From NCBI GenBank assembly GCA_027627225.1, contig CM051033.1:13130058-13194057 (forward strand): a stretch of 64,000 bases of DNA, in the 5' to 3' direction. Shown piece by piece: positions 11,901-23,382 of this stretch; positions within the stretch are counted from its first letter, which is position 1, and each line of letters starts with the position of its first letter. This DNA is from Congeria kusceri. Taxonomy: Eukaryota > Mollusca > Bivalvia > Myida > Dreissenidae. The notes under the pieces were generated by a model that was not told the DNA's origin, did no database searches, and was given only the letters and a program-made list of their open reading frames with translations. The position numbers and the translations under genes are program-made.

Positions 11901-14900
11901 TCACAGATTTGGGAATGGGTTAGGAACCCATCTGATTGGAAATTTTCCATTAAGAAATCTTTCTAAATGGGAAAATGCAAAGGAGGTGTTTTAATTTAGC
12001 TATTAAAGCTGTTTGTCCATGTAATGACTTACAAATTTAAATCACGATTCTAATGTATTAAGGTTATTTAGTTTTGAGATTTTTTTTCATTCCAAATGGG
12101 GAAATTAAAACATATTTGGGACTGGGAATGAGTCATTTTACCAGACCCTGTAAAAAAAATGTAGGAGTATAATCGAGTCCATTCTCTTACACTGCCATTC
12201 GCAAAATTAGCCAATGGCTATAAATTCACACATTTGGCTAAAGAAAATTCAGTTTGCCTACAATTTTTCCTTCCTAAAACCTGATAAAATAGCCAAAATG
12301 AGACAAATTTTAACAGAGTTAAGTGAATTTGGCTAAGGAAAAGAGGGCGCCTTGGAGTCAGTACAGGTTTATCAGATCAGCATCATACAAATTGATCTGT
12401 TACAACATGCATACGGTAATTATATCAAGTACCAGAATAAAACCATTATCTGACATTGGCCATCATGTTTCTATAAACACTTAATAGCATCCTAAACACA
12501 ATAATCACCTGAGCGGTCTTTTGGTTTCTTTGCCGGTGACACACTGCTGGATTTCTTTTGCACAGACCTGGCTGGAGAGGAAGATCTGAAATCAGTATGC
12601 CTTTAGAAAAAATAAAATACAAAACCGTGCAATCCCCTGTGGGTGTGCATTTTATTGGTAAATGCAGTGTTCAAAATGAACATTAATTAGAGACTCTTGG
12701 TCAGCACATGGTAATTTGGAGGAGTTAATAATAACACTTATAAATTTCATTATCATTTCATATTTATTAATAGATAATATTCAGAATTAAAGATCAAATC
12801 AGTTAAATTAAAACCTAATTTATCTTATTTTACCTCTAGCCAAGAAAAAAATAGTATAAGTAAATTAAAACTGATAGTTAATCCCTAGATACTAAGTTTT
12901 ATCTCTACATTTGTGTTGGCCATGATAGTAACCACAATGCAGAAAATGACCTAACAATTTTATCTGAATGTTCTTATGTTCATTAAGATAAAAAAATAAT
13001 ATTATTTTACCTTCTTACTGTCATACTTTGTTTCTGCCCACTATCGCCATTGTTGTCATCTGTAACATTGACTTGACTGTCAGAACCAATACTTGCAGTG
13101 TTGTCAGCAGAAGCATTGGTGCTGGAATTTGTTTCTTCTCCTATGTTATCTAGAACAGCCTCTTCTGTTAGCTCTATCTCACTAGGATCTGCACCAGCTT
13201 GTGAACTGGTTATAAGTGTCTCTGCAGCATTGTGTTCACTGCAACTAACATTTATAGTTGACCTTGTGGAATCGAAATCGGATTCGCTCACAGGGTTTAT
13301 TCTGTCTGCATCGTAGTCCTGTAGTAACTGGAGCAACTCTTCTCGGATTAAATCCTTCTTCATGCACTAAAGATAATTAATAGGAACATTGTTAATGATA
13401 ATTTATTATACATGACAAACTTTCTTATCAATAAATACTCATTCTATCATGACACGAGCTGAGTTCTCTATTGACAAAATACACCATTGTTTAACTACCA
13501 ATAAACAACCAGACAAAAGATTTAAACTGTAAAATATACGTCTTTTGTAATTGCAGAAAATGTTGTCAGGTCATGTTAGAATAGAAACAATCTTAGCATT
13601 ATTGTTGTTTATCGGCTAATAAACACCAATTTGTCGTTCTGATGCGGTATATTCAACCACTCGGGTTTTCATTCATAGGCATCAGAACTCCAAATTGTTG
13701 TTTATTAGCCAATAAACAACTTTACATAAAAGAATATTGCCTTAATATCTCGATTTGTAACAAACATAAAATCATAATGATTGCTTCTTGACGTGCAGTT
13801 TAACCAGGGATACTTTTTGCTATATATTCATTTACATTTGTAAATTCGCGAGGACCAAATTTTCTGATGGCTCAAAGTGTTTTTCATGGTCCGAATTGCA
13901 GTTTTTATCACATTTAATTGTTTGTTTGGGTCGAAAATGTTTCGGTCGCATCAAGTCATTCAGAGATTAGATGTGCTTGATTGGTACATGTTTTATGACT
14001 GTTAATAACCATAATAGATATCTAAATACTCTTCACTTGAAGATTTGAAAATAGTTCAGGATGCCTGTACATGTATAAAAATACAAATTATCTAACTCCG
14101 ATTAGCTTGAAGTTTGTATGGCTCGAAGTTTCGTTGATGGTCCCTGCGACTTAGAACCATCTCGAGTCGACTGTACGTCTTTTGTGTTTATGGATATGAT
14201 TACTATGCTTATTTTTTAATTTAAGGCATTTTCCTTATCTCAGCATAACTAGTATTTGTACACTTCACCTACCAACTACAAATGGAATCTACTTTCGTTA
14301 ATTTTGTTTTACTTTTGATAATTGTTCAACTCCAGATGGTCTAATCGTAAAAACAAAAGAAAATTGTCAAAAATACACGACCTTCTTACATAATTTTAAA
14401 GAACACATTAAACAAGAGGGCATGATGGCCCAGAGTGCTCACCTGAGTACTGGCAATGACAGAGATCAGCTAAATGTCATCACCTACAAAAAGACCCAAA
14501 TCAGACAACCTGATCTGGCAATTCGACAGGCGCAATACAGATGCCTGTCCAGCCTTCTTCTGTAGCTAACCTGGCAATCTACAGGCAATATACAGTCTCA
14601 TGCCTGCCCGACTTATTTCTGTTATTTACCTGGCAATTAAATGGCGCAATACAGATGCTTTTATGGTCGAAACTGTTGGGACAAAGATGAACCACAAGCA
14701 AACGATGATACGTTTACCATGCACAATCACACTTTCATTACACAGAGGTTGACATCCAATCTTTGCAATGGCACATTTTTTAGGTTCAAACATCCAGCTG
14801 AATTTCATGTACTGTGCTTTGTTCTTATTTCAACAGAACAATCATTAAAACAGTAACAAAAGACATCAATACGAGACAACTGACAGCATTATGTATATCA

Positions 14901-17531
14901 CTATTCAATCAAACAGACCATTGTACTTGATGTGTTTCCATTTTAATTGTGTTTCAGGTCTTGTACCGGGTAAATGATATTTAGCTCACTGGTTAACAGC
15001 TAAAATACCAACACTAATTAACTGGCTGCTGAAATACTAACTGCTGCCATCCCAAATGGAAAATGCAGTCTCTATCTTGAACATAGTCCATTTTTTGCTT
15101 ATTTTTCACAAACAAATGGGCAAATAACTTTGTTCTTTATACCCTAATCAGCGCAAAACCTTGGTCACACAAAGTCAATTTTTTGCAAAGTTTCTCACAA
15201 AGAAGGGGAAATAACTCCAGTGTTCCTGGTTCTATCTGGCCCATCATTGCACCTTGATGAAATCTTATGGTCATACACAAACTGTTCAAGTTTAGTCAAC
15301 AAGGAATGAAAACTTATTTCACTATGGAGACGGAAACCCAATTTTTGACAAATTATGGATTTTTTTTTCACAAACAAGGGGTCATAACTCTGGTCTTTCT
15401 TGTCTGATCTGTTCCATATTGGAAATTGACTGAGACTTTATGGTCAAACACAAACAGTGCAAGTTGGTTAAGATTAGGCAATAAATGAAGTCTCCATATT
15501 CCACATTGTCAATTTTTTCACCAAAACAAGGGGCAATAATTCTGGTGTTTGTAGCCCAATCTAGGCCATTTTACTGATTATTTTGGACTATTCAGTTCAT
15601 GTACATGCTGTGCAAGTTTGGTCAAATTCAGAGAAAAAAATGAAGTTTGTATGTTGCACAAAGTCCAGTTTGCAGATTTTTTCATGAAAAAGGGGCAATA
15701 ACTCTGGTTTTCAGGGGCTGATTTGGCCCATTATCCATCCGAGATTTTATGGTCATACACAAACTGTGCAAGTTTGATGAAGATTGAATGAAAGTGAAGT
15801 TTGTATCACGTCCACATGCCCAAATTGTTCTGATACACTACGGACGATGGACGACGCAGGACAGTCCCCCTATACCAATAGCTCATCGTGCATAAAGTGC
15901 TCAGGTGAGATGAAATGTAACGAAAGTGATGCACGGGAAGTCACTTTTATTTTGTTGAACTATAAAAAGAGTCCCCAGACTACAAGCCTTTGCCGTACAA
16001 GCAGATACTAGCAAGTAGCATGGTGCACTCTAAATATACACCGTACAAGCAGATACTACTACTAGCAAGTAGCATGGTGCACTCTAAATAATGTAAAAAA
16101 AATATTTCTCAATTAAGGAGAAAATGTAAAACAGTGTAGAAGTATTTTTCAATTAAGGAGAAATAATAAATCAGCTTCAAAAATCATGTAAGATAATTAC
16201 TTGAGTTTCCAAAATCCTAATTCAAATGTAATAGTCAGTCCAAAAGTTACATGATTAAATGATACTGAATAAGTTACTAACTAAACAGTCCAAAAACTAC
16301 AGAAAATAATTAACCCTTTCAGGCACTAGATCACATGATCTAAATCATATATTCTGATTGCTTGTTTACAACATGAATTCTAGCTATTGATTGTTGTTTA
16401 CATTTTTTTTCTGACTGGATGCAGAGACAGACAGTGGAAAATTTTATTGCTTAACACATAGCCAAAATATAGGTCACAAGCAGCATATCAATGGTTACTA
16501 TGTGTAATGATGCTGATCTTAAATATAAGTATCATGTTGACTCAGAGTGATGTATTGATTTTACTGATAAGCAGACACCACTATCTGGGTTATATCTGTA
16601 ACTGAGCTACAAAGGGAAATAACAATTTTCTGGCAATTATCTTCCTGATACTTCATTTATCTAATTTTGGGACGTGAAAGTTGCGATCAAAATCCTGTCG
16701 GAACAATATAGACAAAGAAGGAATACTTTCCACCACAGAAATGGTCCTTCCCCGGTTATGCGCTCCAGAAAATATTGCCCATATAAAAAGTAGCCCAATA
16801 TTTGCCGAGCGCTAACAAGTTATGCTACCCCATTTCCCTGCTTAAAAAGTATCTATTTTTCCCCTATATTAACCTTAATATTCCCCACAGAATGTAAGCT
16901 TTATTTTGAAAAAAAATTGACCAAAAAAAATAAAAAATTGGCTAAGATGGAGGAGTTTTCGTATACAATCTCAGCAATTTTTCATCAAAGCAAGTTAATC
17001 TAAGTTATCATTTGTAGCAAAACAATTCATTAGTGTTTTCTAACAAAGGAGAATATAAACATTTAATAATGCTTTTCTAAAAAAAATCCCCTTTGGCCGT
17101 AAAATTCCCCCATCTGAAGGGCCCCACCACCTTTCCCCCAAGGGTGAAAAAAACACTGAGTCCTGTAGGCCCCATTCCCAGTTTCTGAGAGATGCCTTGA
17201 CAAGCGGAATAAATATTGTTGATACATACGTTTGTGCCTGTAAACAATGTAACATTTATATTCATATAAGCACATGGGTACCCAAACGTTTTTAACTACG
17301 AATGAGCAAGCAATGCCTAGCATAGCTTGTCCGTCCGAAATATGATGCATCCAAATTTTCGGTCAAATAAAAATAAAATGGCATTTCGGCACAACAGATT
17401 GGTTAGAATACCTTAGCCACTTCCTCGTTAGAAAGATCTCTGTCAATACTCTCTAAATGTTCAATCTGTCGCAACTTCTTCCTTAGCTTTCGAATGTGTT
17501 TATAAGTTGAGATGTCCATTGCCGTATCCAT
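2953..17531 (-). CDS. WD40-repeat protein, 11 coding exons, 523 residues
   Basis: Coding exons in transcript order are 17531-17412, 13366-13011, 12585-12509, 11574-11451, 10796-10675, 10096-10010, 9204-9118, 7050-6962, 6223-6001, 3956-3834 and 3116-2953. All introns are GT-AG and every junction preserves the frame, which is strong support for the model. Residues 1-40 are a basic helix with RKLRKKLRQIE; about 41-190 are an acidic, Ser/Thr-rich linker; about 195-523 form a WD40 propeller with blade ends VKIW, LKVW, VELWD, IKVFE and LLVW. A role as a scaffold for protein contacts is inferred from the fold only. I could not name the orthologue; the short basic helix before a WD40 domain loosely recalls ZNF106-like proteins, at low confidence. 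The start is the first ATG of a short exon with no upstream frame. The introns are full of repeats. Confidence 0.9.
3226..3800. repeat. Tandem duplication, 287-bp unit, two copies
   Basis: The segment 3226-3512 is repeated almost without change at 3513-3800, in the last intron of the WD40 gene just 3' (in transcript sense) of exon 10. Both copies contain an ATT-trinucleotide run. The near identity points to a recent duplication. Confidence 0.9.
4223..4845. mobile_element. hAT-type MITE, TAGGGATG ends, 8-bp duplication
   Basis: The element runs from TAGGGATGGCA to TGCAATCCCTA and is flanked by CTAATTAC at 4215-4222 and 4846-4853. It lies in intron 10 of the WD40 gene. It has no coding capacity. 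Inside, a 37-bp direct duplication sits at 4447-4522. Confidence 0.75.
4890..4999 (+). repeat. SINE tail (Meta-type conserved domain)
   Basis: The sequence shares the block TACTGGTTCTACCCAGGAAA and a following GACACAGTCAAGCTTAAA tail with 25519-25697. From memory this resembles the conserved central (Meta/CORE/V-like) domain of bivalve SINEs. The tRNA head is missing here. Confidence 0.55.
5000..5965. repeat. Dispersed repeat of unknown class, uninterrupted copy
   Basis: About 960 bp aligns with the two pieces at 37205-38051 and 39698-39828, from the start block GACGATTTCTA to the end block GATGCGCAGAAAAA. It ends about 35 bp from the donor of exon 9 of the WD40 gene. No terminal inverted repeat and no protein was seen. 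It is the empty-site reference for the nested insertion at 38052-39697. Confidence 0.7.
6265..6687. mobile_element. MITE with ~50-bp terminal inverted repeats
   Basis: The left end CCCTTCTCGAACAAGTGT and the right end ACACTTTTTCAAGAAGGG start inverted repeats of about 50 bp that also share a GCATT-AAT-CGTATTAAA core. The interior is a maze of AATACACTT-type direct and inverted words. It lies 41 bp from the acceptor of exon 9. Confidence 0.7.
7340..7650. mobile_element. Hairpin MITE (TGAGGCGTG ends), internally duplicated
   Basis: Terminal inverted repeats of about 44 bp start TGAGGCGTGTTGTGGG and end CCCACGACACGCCTCA. Inside, an ~80-bp block containing AGGCTAATCCAGGATGGCAC occurs twice. A shorter relative lies at 35736-35932. 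I recall this family as abundant in Dreissena and other heterodont bivalves. Confidence 0.8.
7765..8063. repeat. 12-bp minisatellite (ACCAYTTATATT), about 25 copies
   Basis: The array alternates ACCATTTATATT and ACCACTTATATT units without an obvious fixed order. Because 12 is divisible by 3 and the unit lacks stops in two plus frames, it creates long spurious frames (YYHL repeats and ILPF/ILPL repeats). It lies in intron 7 of the WD40 gene. Confidence 0.95.
8225..9117. repeat. ~32-bp minisatellite derived from exon 7 splice donor, ~28 copies
   Basis: The unit (plus-strand core CTGTGACTATCAAATAATAT, then TTTTACCTGAAG or variants) is repeated about 28 times. It abuts exon 7 of the WD40 gene, whose last bases and donor (plus strand 9111-9135) match the same unit. 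Read in transcript sense, several units keep CTTCAG followed by GTAAAA, the exact real donor; others read CTTTAG or CTTCCG before GTAAAA. The variant unit with TATCCAATAATAC recurs at about 8241, 8368, 8527, 8654 and 8781, so units are grouped in blocks of 127 or 159 bp. Confidence 0.95.
9527..9960. repeat. ~170-bp paired repeat of a dispersed molluscan family
   Basis: Two imperfect copies (9527-9699, 9700-9868) share GGCATAAATCTGCCAAAATA and GGGGGTTGCTTT blocks. They end in a GGACGGACAAACCGACG-type tail. The same family occurs in inverse orientation at 25695-26170. It lies in intron 6 of the WD40 gene. Confidence 0.65.
11713..11915. repeat. ~33-bp minisatellite, about 6-7 copies
   Basis: Units of the form TTTTTTCACAGTTTTGGGAA plus TGTGTCTGCAA are repeated with small changes in an intron of the WD40 gene. 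Overlapping frames here (FFHSFGNV-type peptides) are products of the repeat. Confidence 0.9.
13605..13720. repeat. Foldback element, GTTGTTTATCGGC arms
   Basis: Arms of about 42 bp (starting GTTGTTTATCGGCTAATAAA and reaching TTCTGATGC) are inverted around a spacer of about 35 bp. The same family is found at 43442-43575. It lies in intron 1 of the WD40 gene. Confidence 0.8.
14412..15915. repeat. Dispersed molluscan repeat with internal ~165-bp tandem units
   Basis: The block starts near AAGAGGGCATGATGGCCCAG and AGTGCTCACCTGAG and ends with the inverse, AAAGTGCTCAGGTGAG. Between 15060 and 15790 several imperfect units repeat the words GGGGCAATAACTCTGG, TTATGGTCATACACAAACTG and TGCAAGTTTGGT. 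A further tail of the family is at 57250-57405. The short frames inside are not genes. Confidence 0.65.
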
Positions 17532-17748
17532 CGTCGTCTACGATCTGTGTTAGTGTGGTGCTTTCAAGGTTATGCATCACTATATTTTACCACAAGGTGA
17601 CGTTGTAAAATTAAATTTTGACCCCTTTGAAAGTGGACCATTTTGACTGTTACACATTTGTATACTCAAAACCGAAACACCACTTTAACATAGTAGCTCT
17701 AATATAACATGGTGTCACTTACAATGTAGAAATGATCCATAAGAGTAA
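17532..17748. promoter_or_regulatory. 5' flank of the WD40 gene, promoter not resolved
   Basis: This 217-bp gap lies between the WD40 start codon and the next mobile element. It should hold the 5' UTR and perhaps the promoter. I see no convincing TATA box or initiator, so this is placement by position only. Confidence 0.25.
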
Positions 17749-18365
17749 GGCCGCTTTTCCATATGTCCGTAGTCGCATCCGTATCCGCATAAATATTATA
17801 TGGACGCGCTTTTCCACGATTCCGCTAATAAACGTCGAATATTTTAGTTTTCTTCTTTTTTTTCAAATAGTTACAATGTCTTCAGTAATAAACTTTTTAA
17901 AATGTGTAATTACGTCGACTGCAAATATTATGTCAGAATGTAAAATCATTCACATGTGGTGGATTATAAACAATATTTTTATTTATATAAAGCATTCAAC
18001 AATTATATCTACAGCGTCAGTCATGGCTCATTTAAAGATTACCCGTTATTACAGAGTTATTGTACTTGGTAAGTCTTAGGTTGAGTTATCCGGGTGTACC
18101 TCGACTATTTTGTGTATTATCTCAATGCTTGACGTTTAACAATTAACAGCCCTTTGTTTAACATGCAAAGTTAGATACCATGTCGTCAGCATCCGCATAA
18201 ACTCGCTCACCGAGCGATTTCTTGCGGACGGTTTTTGCGGCTGCGCTTTGCGGACACGGACTGCGGACATATGGAAACGGTCCAACTGTTTTCAACTTGT
18301 TCGATTTTTTTGCGAATGCGGATTTGCGAAATGCGGATGCGGATACGGACATATGCAAAAGCGCC
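17749..18365. mobile_element. MITE with TCCGTATCCGCAT inverted ends
   Basis: The left end GGCCGCTTTTCCATATGTCC and the right end GACATATGCAAAAGCGCC form inverted repeats of about 40 bp rich in TCCGTATCCGCAT words. The general look is Harbinger-like, but the target duplication is not clear. The ORFs at 17732-18435 arise from the repeat words. Confidence 0.6.
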
Positions 18366-20581
18366 GTCAGGGGTCAGAAGTGGGATATCACATGCAAAAC
18401 TAGTTCTCCCACAAGAGCACAGTCAACTAGTTTGACTGAAGTCATGGTCAAAACACTCAAACGCATTCTTCTCAATGTAAAAGAAGACAAGACTGATTGC
18501 ATTTCTTTAGTATATAATTTTATTATTATTATGTAGACATTACTCCACTGCAAGACACCGGATTTTCACCTGCACAATATTGCAAGGTAGACGTACACAA
18601 TCTATCATTCCATGCAGTTAAAATTGAGAATCCTATGCCTAGGACAACCAATACATGTTTGTCAAAAGCAAAGTTGGTAAAACATGGTTGCCTGCAAATA
18701 TTATTTCCAAACACAATGACCGATCACCGCACGGAGCTACATACCGCAAAAATCGCAAGTTACTTATGAATTTTACAGACATAGGAATTTGTCACACCAA
18801 ATCTAGAATAAGAGAGTTCACCAGAGCCCAACAAAATACCAAAACAACAGCAGTTTAATAAATTCACCAAAGAAACACAATGCGGCAAACCCCACCCATG
18901 GGAACAAAACTTGCTAAAGTTCAGGTTTAACAACACGATCTGGAAGACTTGCTAAGCAGAATAAATTTTTTACCGTAAACAACAATTAAATACGTGTTAT
19001 ATCGACAGTTAAAGATAAATCGTGCGCTGAATTAGTTTCTGTTGAAACATGATCTACATGACGCGACACAGTGCTGATAACTTAATTGTTTTAGTGTGGA
19101 ATGTTATAACTGAAATCAGTGAGTTTATTTGGTGAATGTGTATGATTATTATTGTATGATTATTTTATGAATGATAATACTTCATTTTAAATGGACTATG
19201 TTATTGAGAAGGGCCTCAAGAGGGCAATATCTTCTTTTTTTTTTAAATCTGAAATTAACATATTAATACTGGCATATAATAACGGTTAAAATAAAGTATA
19301 TATAAGGGAATAGAGTGTACGCCTTCTGATATAAAAATCAGTTTATAATAAGAGTCGTGTTTGTTTTGCAAAATTGCCTTTTTGAAACCGACGTCTTAAA
19401 TCTCGATCACCTGCGTCATAGAAAAGGAACGCCATCACCCAAAACATAACTAAATGTACCTTATTGTTAATGAATGTGTCAATGCAGGATTTCAAGCCAG
19501 ACATTTCAGCAAAATATCGACATTTACAAATCTGATTTAGAGCTTGTGACTTTTTATTAATGGGGTTACGTCAAATACCGCTGTCGAAATCACTTTTCTG
19601 CCGAGATTAACTCATAAAAAATAAGTTTTTACAATTGGGAATAAATCATATAATGATAGTAAAACCATTCTAGAAATTTTTTGGTTATGTCTCTGTTTTC
19701 TTTCACATCTAATAAGGTGACCAATTAGAAAAGTTGTTCAGTGTATAAGTTTACTATAACCTTAGATCGAATAGTGTCATACATAAACATGTAGTTTTCT
19801 TATAAATTTATTCAGTTTGTATGAGTATTTTCTTAGTTATTGAAAACTCATTATTGTAGTCAGCTAATAAAAATTGTAAACATTTTTTTTTCTTTTCTTT
19901 AATGCATAAGCGTTTTAAAAATACAGGTAATTTATTTCTGTGCATTATGCTGTGTATTCTCAAGAAGAACACATTTCCAACATGTTTGGTGCAGAAAAAT
20001 CGTGATGTTTTGGCTTCAAATCCCATTACAGGCACATATAGACAAATATCTGTTGGACTCTTAGAGCACACAAGGCTAAAAGCCCATTTTAGAAAATTCA
20101 GGGGCCATAACTCCGATGTGCCTAGGGCGAGTTAGCTGAATCTTGACTCGAGATTTGGACTTAAAAGCGGAAGAGTGTGGTGTACAGACCGACGGACAGA
20201 CTGACCAACCGACCTACCGACTATTCTATTGAAATAATTTGCTTCAAGTTTAAGTTTCCTCTGCAGCAGTGTATTGACATCAGCTGATGAGGGTCGCCAC
20301 ACTGTGTCCACACTGTAACCACACCAATACACAGGGTAACAATACCCGAGATTTAAAAAAAAATTATTATTAATTTTTTTTTTTTTGGGGGGGGGGTCAA
20401 ATAAAGCAAATATTGAAGGCTTAAACTAGGCCTTTAATGGTAGTGCTACAGAGACAGACGGTGACGGCGAATAACTTATTATTTGATATATGTCACGTTA
20501 GCAAAATTAATATAAAGTATAAAAAATAAAACGAAATGCACAAAAATCTAAATATATAAATCACAATACAGTAAACAGCTA
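18366..20581. other. Intergenic, no gene seen
   Basis: AT-rich sequence with short frames only. At 20080-20340 there is a fragment of the dispersed family that carries GGGGCCATAACTCC and a tail of GACCGACGGACAGACTGACC type, followed by a G-run. Nothing else is supported. Confidence 0.45.
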
Positions 20582-22062
20582 TAACGCAGTAGTGATGTGT
20601 CCAAAATTTTAGTCGATTAATCAGCAACAAGTTCTGACTAATTAACCGATTTAATCAGGATTCTTGAAAGTAAAGGAAATACACCCTTGACTGCAACGTT
20701 TCAATGATTTACATTGCTTTATTTAGTTTGGCAATAAATATGTGTCTGATTTATATAGCAATTATAGAGGAAATAGGCACACACATGTTTTTGTAAATAC
20801 AGTTTGCGAACTGCATTATCCTACTAACGCGATGGACTATTGACAAGTTACATATAAGATATATATTAATTATTTAAAATTAACGCAACCGCACAAACAC
20901 TCTAAATTTGTATCTTGTGTTGGGTATAAAATGGCAAAATTTATTTTAAAAATCACAAACATGGCATAGATAAAACAACATGTAATGCTAAGGGTATGAA
21001 AAAAATAAGCAATACCTTTAGATTTATTTAGCCTTTTATTAATTTTGTTATTTTAACACCGGAGCAAGAAGTGCTTGGTGAGAAATTGGTATAAGGGACC
21101 TATCATGCGTCGTCTGTCTTCCGTCGTCATGAAATATCGGATGAAATCCATAATTTGGCCCGAAACATTATAGTTATTTTGCTTTTTTCGAGGAAACTGC
21201 AAAAATTGCCTTTTTCAAACAGAGATACTTCATTTTTCATCCTATCCGGACCAATTTTTCTGTTTGTGTGTGATAGTATGAACCCTTGTTTGTAAAAGAC
21301 TGTTTTCTTAATTGTTTATGAAATCTTGATCAAATTTACACATAATAGCAGGGTCTTAAAATCGACCATATCAGGCAATAACACCGGGGTTATTGCCTGG
21401 GAGAAAATAAATGGAAAAAAGGACTTAATGCAGGGTGGATACTGGTACTTCATTTTCCACCCCATCAGTACCAAACATCTTCTGTTTGTTGACGACCATC
21501 ACATTTCAGTCAAATTCGAATATAGGAAGTGTCACACTATATGATAATACAGCTTCACTCTAAGAAAGAAGCAAAACAACGGCAAGCATGACTTGACCTT
21601 TGCACAGCCATTCACATTATCTTTCTGAACTGCAGCATTAACACTATTCCTCCAAAGCTGAGTGCAAAAGTTTGGATACCAGGGGAAAGAAAATATACCT
21701 GGGTGCCTACTCGTTTCTTGCAATTATTTAGTTTTTGATAAGCAGGAGTAAATGGTCAGCTAAAGAAATATAACAGTTAACCAGCTATACAAATGAATAC
21801 ACAGACCATACTTTTATTATTTTTATTATTACATTGTATAACCTTTGTTCAAACCATTCACAAAAGTAATATGTATGTCTTTAACAATACTGATACGTGC
21901 CATCATGGACTTCTTTGTTTGTAATTATCAGCTTTACTAAAGACGAATATTAGTTCTACAAATCGTATTAAAATATATAAATATATACATTTATTCTATT
22001 GAACAATGTATTTATTTTTATCATACCATTATGCTGATATCGGCCTGATACAAAGGTGTCTG

Positions 22063-22223
22063 ATAAATATAGAGAATACATGGTTGGTGCCGGGATGGAG
22101 AAAATTTATCCGGTGAGGATTAGAAAATGAAAATAGGGCGGGCTTTAGCGAGCCCTATTTTTGTTTTCGGGCCGAACCGGATAAACTTTCTCCTTCCCGG
22201 CACCTACCGTGTATTCTATTTAT
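22063..22223. repeat. Foldback A (GGTGCCGGGA arms)
   Basis: A near-perfect inverted repeat of about 160 bp. Outer arms ATAAATA-GAATACA-GGT and GGTGCCGGGA-GGAGAAA lead to a central stem AAATAGGGC / GCCCTATTT with loop GGGCTTTAGCGA. Confidence 0.9.
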
Positions 22224-23224
22224 CCTGATTTCTATTCAATTAAATTTAAAACACCAAACACTGAAGTTTTAAATTTAAAAAAAATTCTAGACGGGCCTCG
22301 ACCTAATAACTCGCTTGCATGAATGCGTACTACCCGGAAAAAATAGTTCTCTATTTCTTAATCACCTTTTTCAAAAAGAAAAAGTAAAATATTAATAAAT
22401 CTTATTTGCTGATGTCAGTACGACACGAAAATGACGTAGTATATCTGCTTTTGTTTTAAACCAGATTATATTGGTTTTTAAAGAGTTAAACTACGTCACA
22501 CCAACTACGTCATTAATTTTGAGTTGTAAGTTTACACAATGTAGTCAAACCAGAAAGCGAGTGTTTTGCAGTTTAAAATACATGAAATCGGAATAAATAT
22601 TTAGTGTTTCTGTGTTTTGGATGGATTATATTATGCAATAGAATTCAGATAAAAAGTGTATGGAATATTTGCATCGAATGGAAACGGTGAGATTGATCAC
22701 TTTTCAATTTTCTACGATTTACTCGGATAGTATTAGTTGTGGGTGGAGGACAGTGTAACTGAAAGTGAAATAAATCATAAAATGTTTAGTTATACGTTAA
22801 AATTTTGATAACTTTTTTTCATTTCTTTTCATCGAAAATTAATATAAAAGGTTATTTCTTTGATGAATATGCTCTGTTGGTTGACCAAAGAAAGTCTATC
22901 CACAAAGAATAACCCGCTTGCATCAGATTCAAGTGTGTTGAAATGGAATGGAACTGGAAGGAAGTTGTTGTTAACCAGTCAAATGGAATGTGAGGACAAA
23001 CAACTCATTTGTTGATTAACTCTGTTAAATTAGACAACACAAAGTTTGTATCGATGAAAAACTCTGGTAAGTAGACTTTATGCTGTGTCATTCTCGACAA
23101 TGTTGTTATCCGGCGCGTACGAATACCTATTGACGGTATATCACAGTCACGTGATCTACTGCCGGATATCAACAAGTTTATACGGTCACCGCTTTATTAG
23201 GTCACTGTTTGGGTAAGTAGCAGG

Positions 23225-23382
23225 ATAAATAGAGAATACATGGTTGGTGCCGGGATGGAGAAAGTTTATCCGGTGAGGATTAGAAAATGAAAATAGGGCG
23301 GGCTTTAGCGAGCCCTATTTTGTTTTCGGGCCGAACCGGATAAACTTTCTCCTTCCCGGCACCTACCGTGTATTCTATTTAT
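23225..23382. repeat. Foldback B, second copy of foldback A
   Basis: Same arms, central stem and loop as 22063-22223, at the start of the second 1.16-kb copy. Confidence 0.9.
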
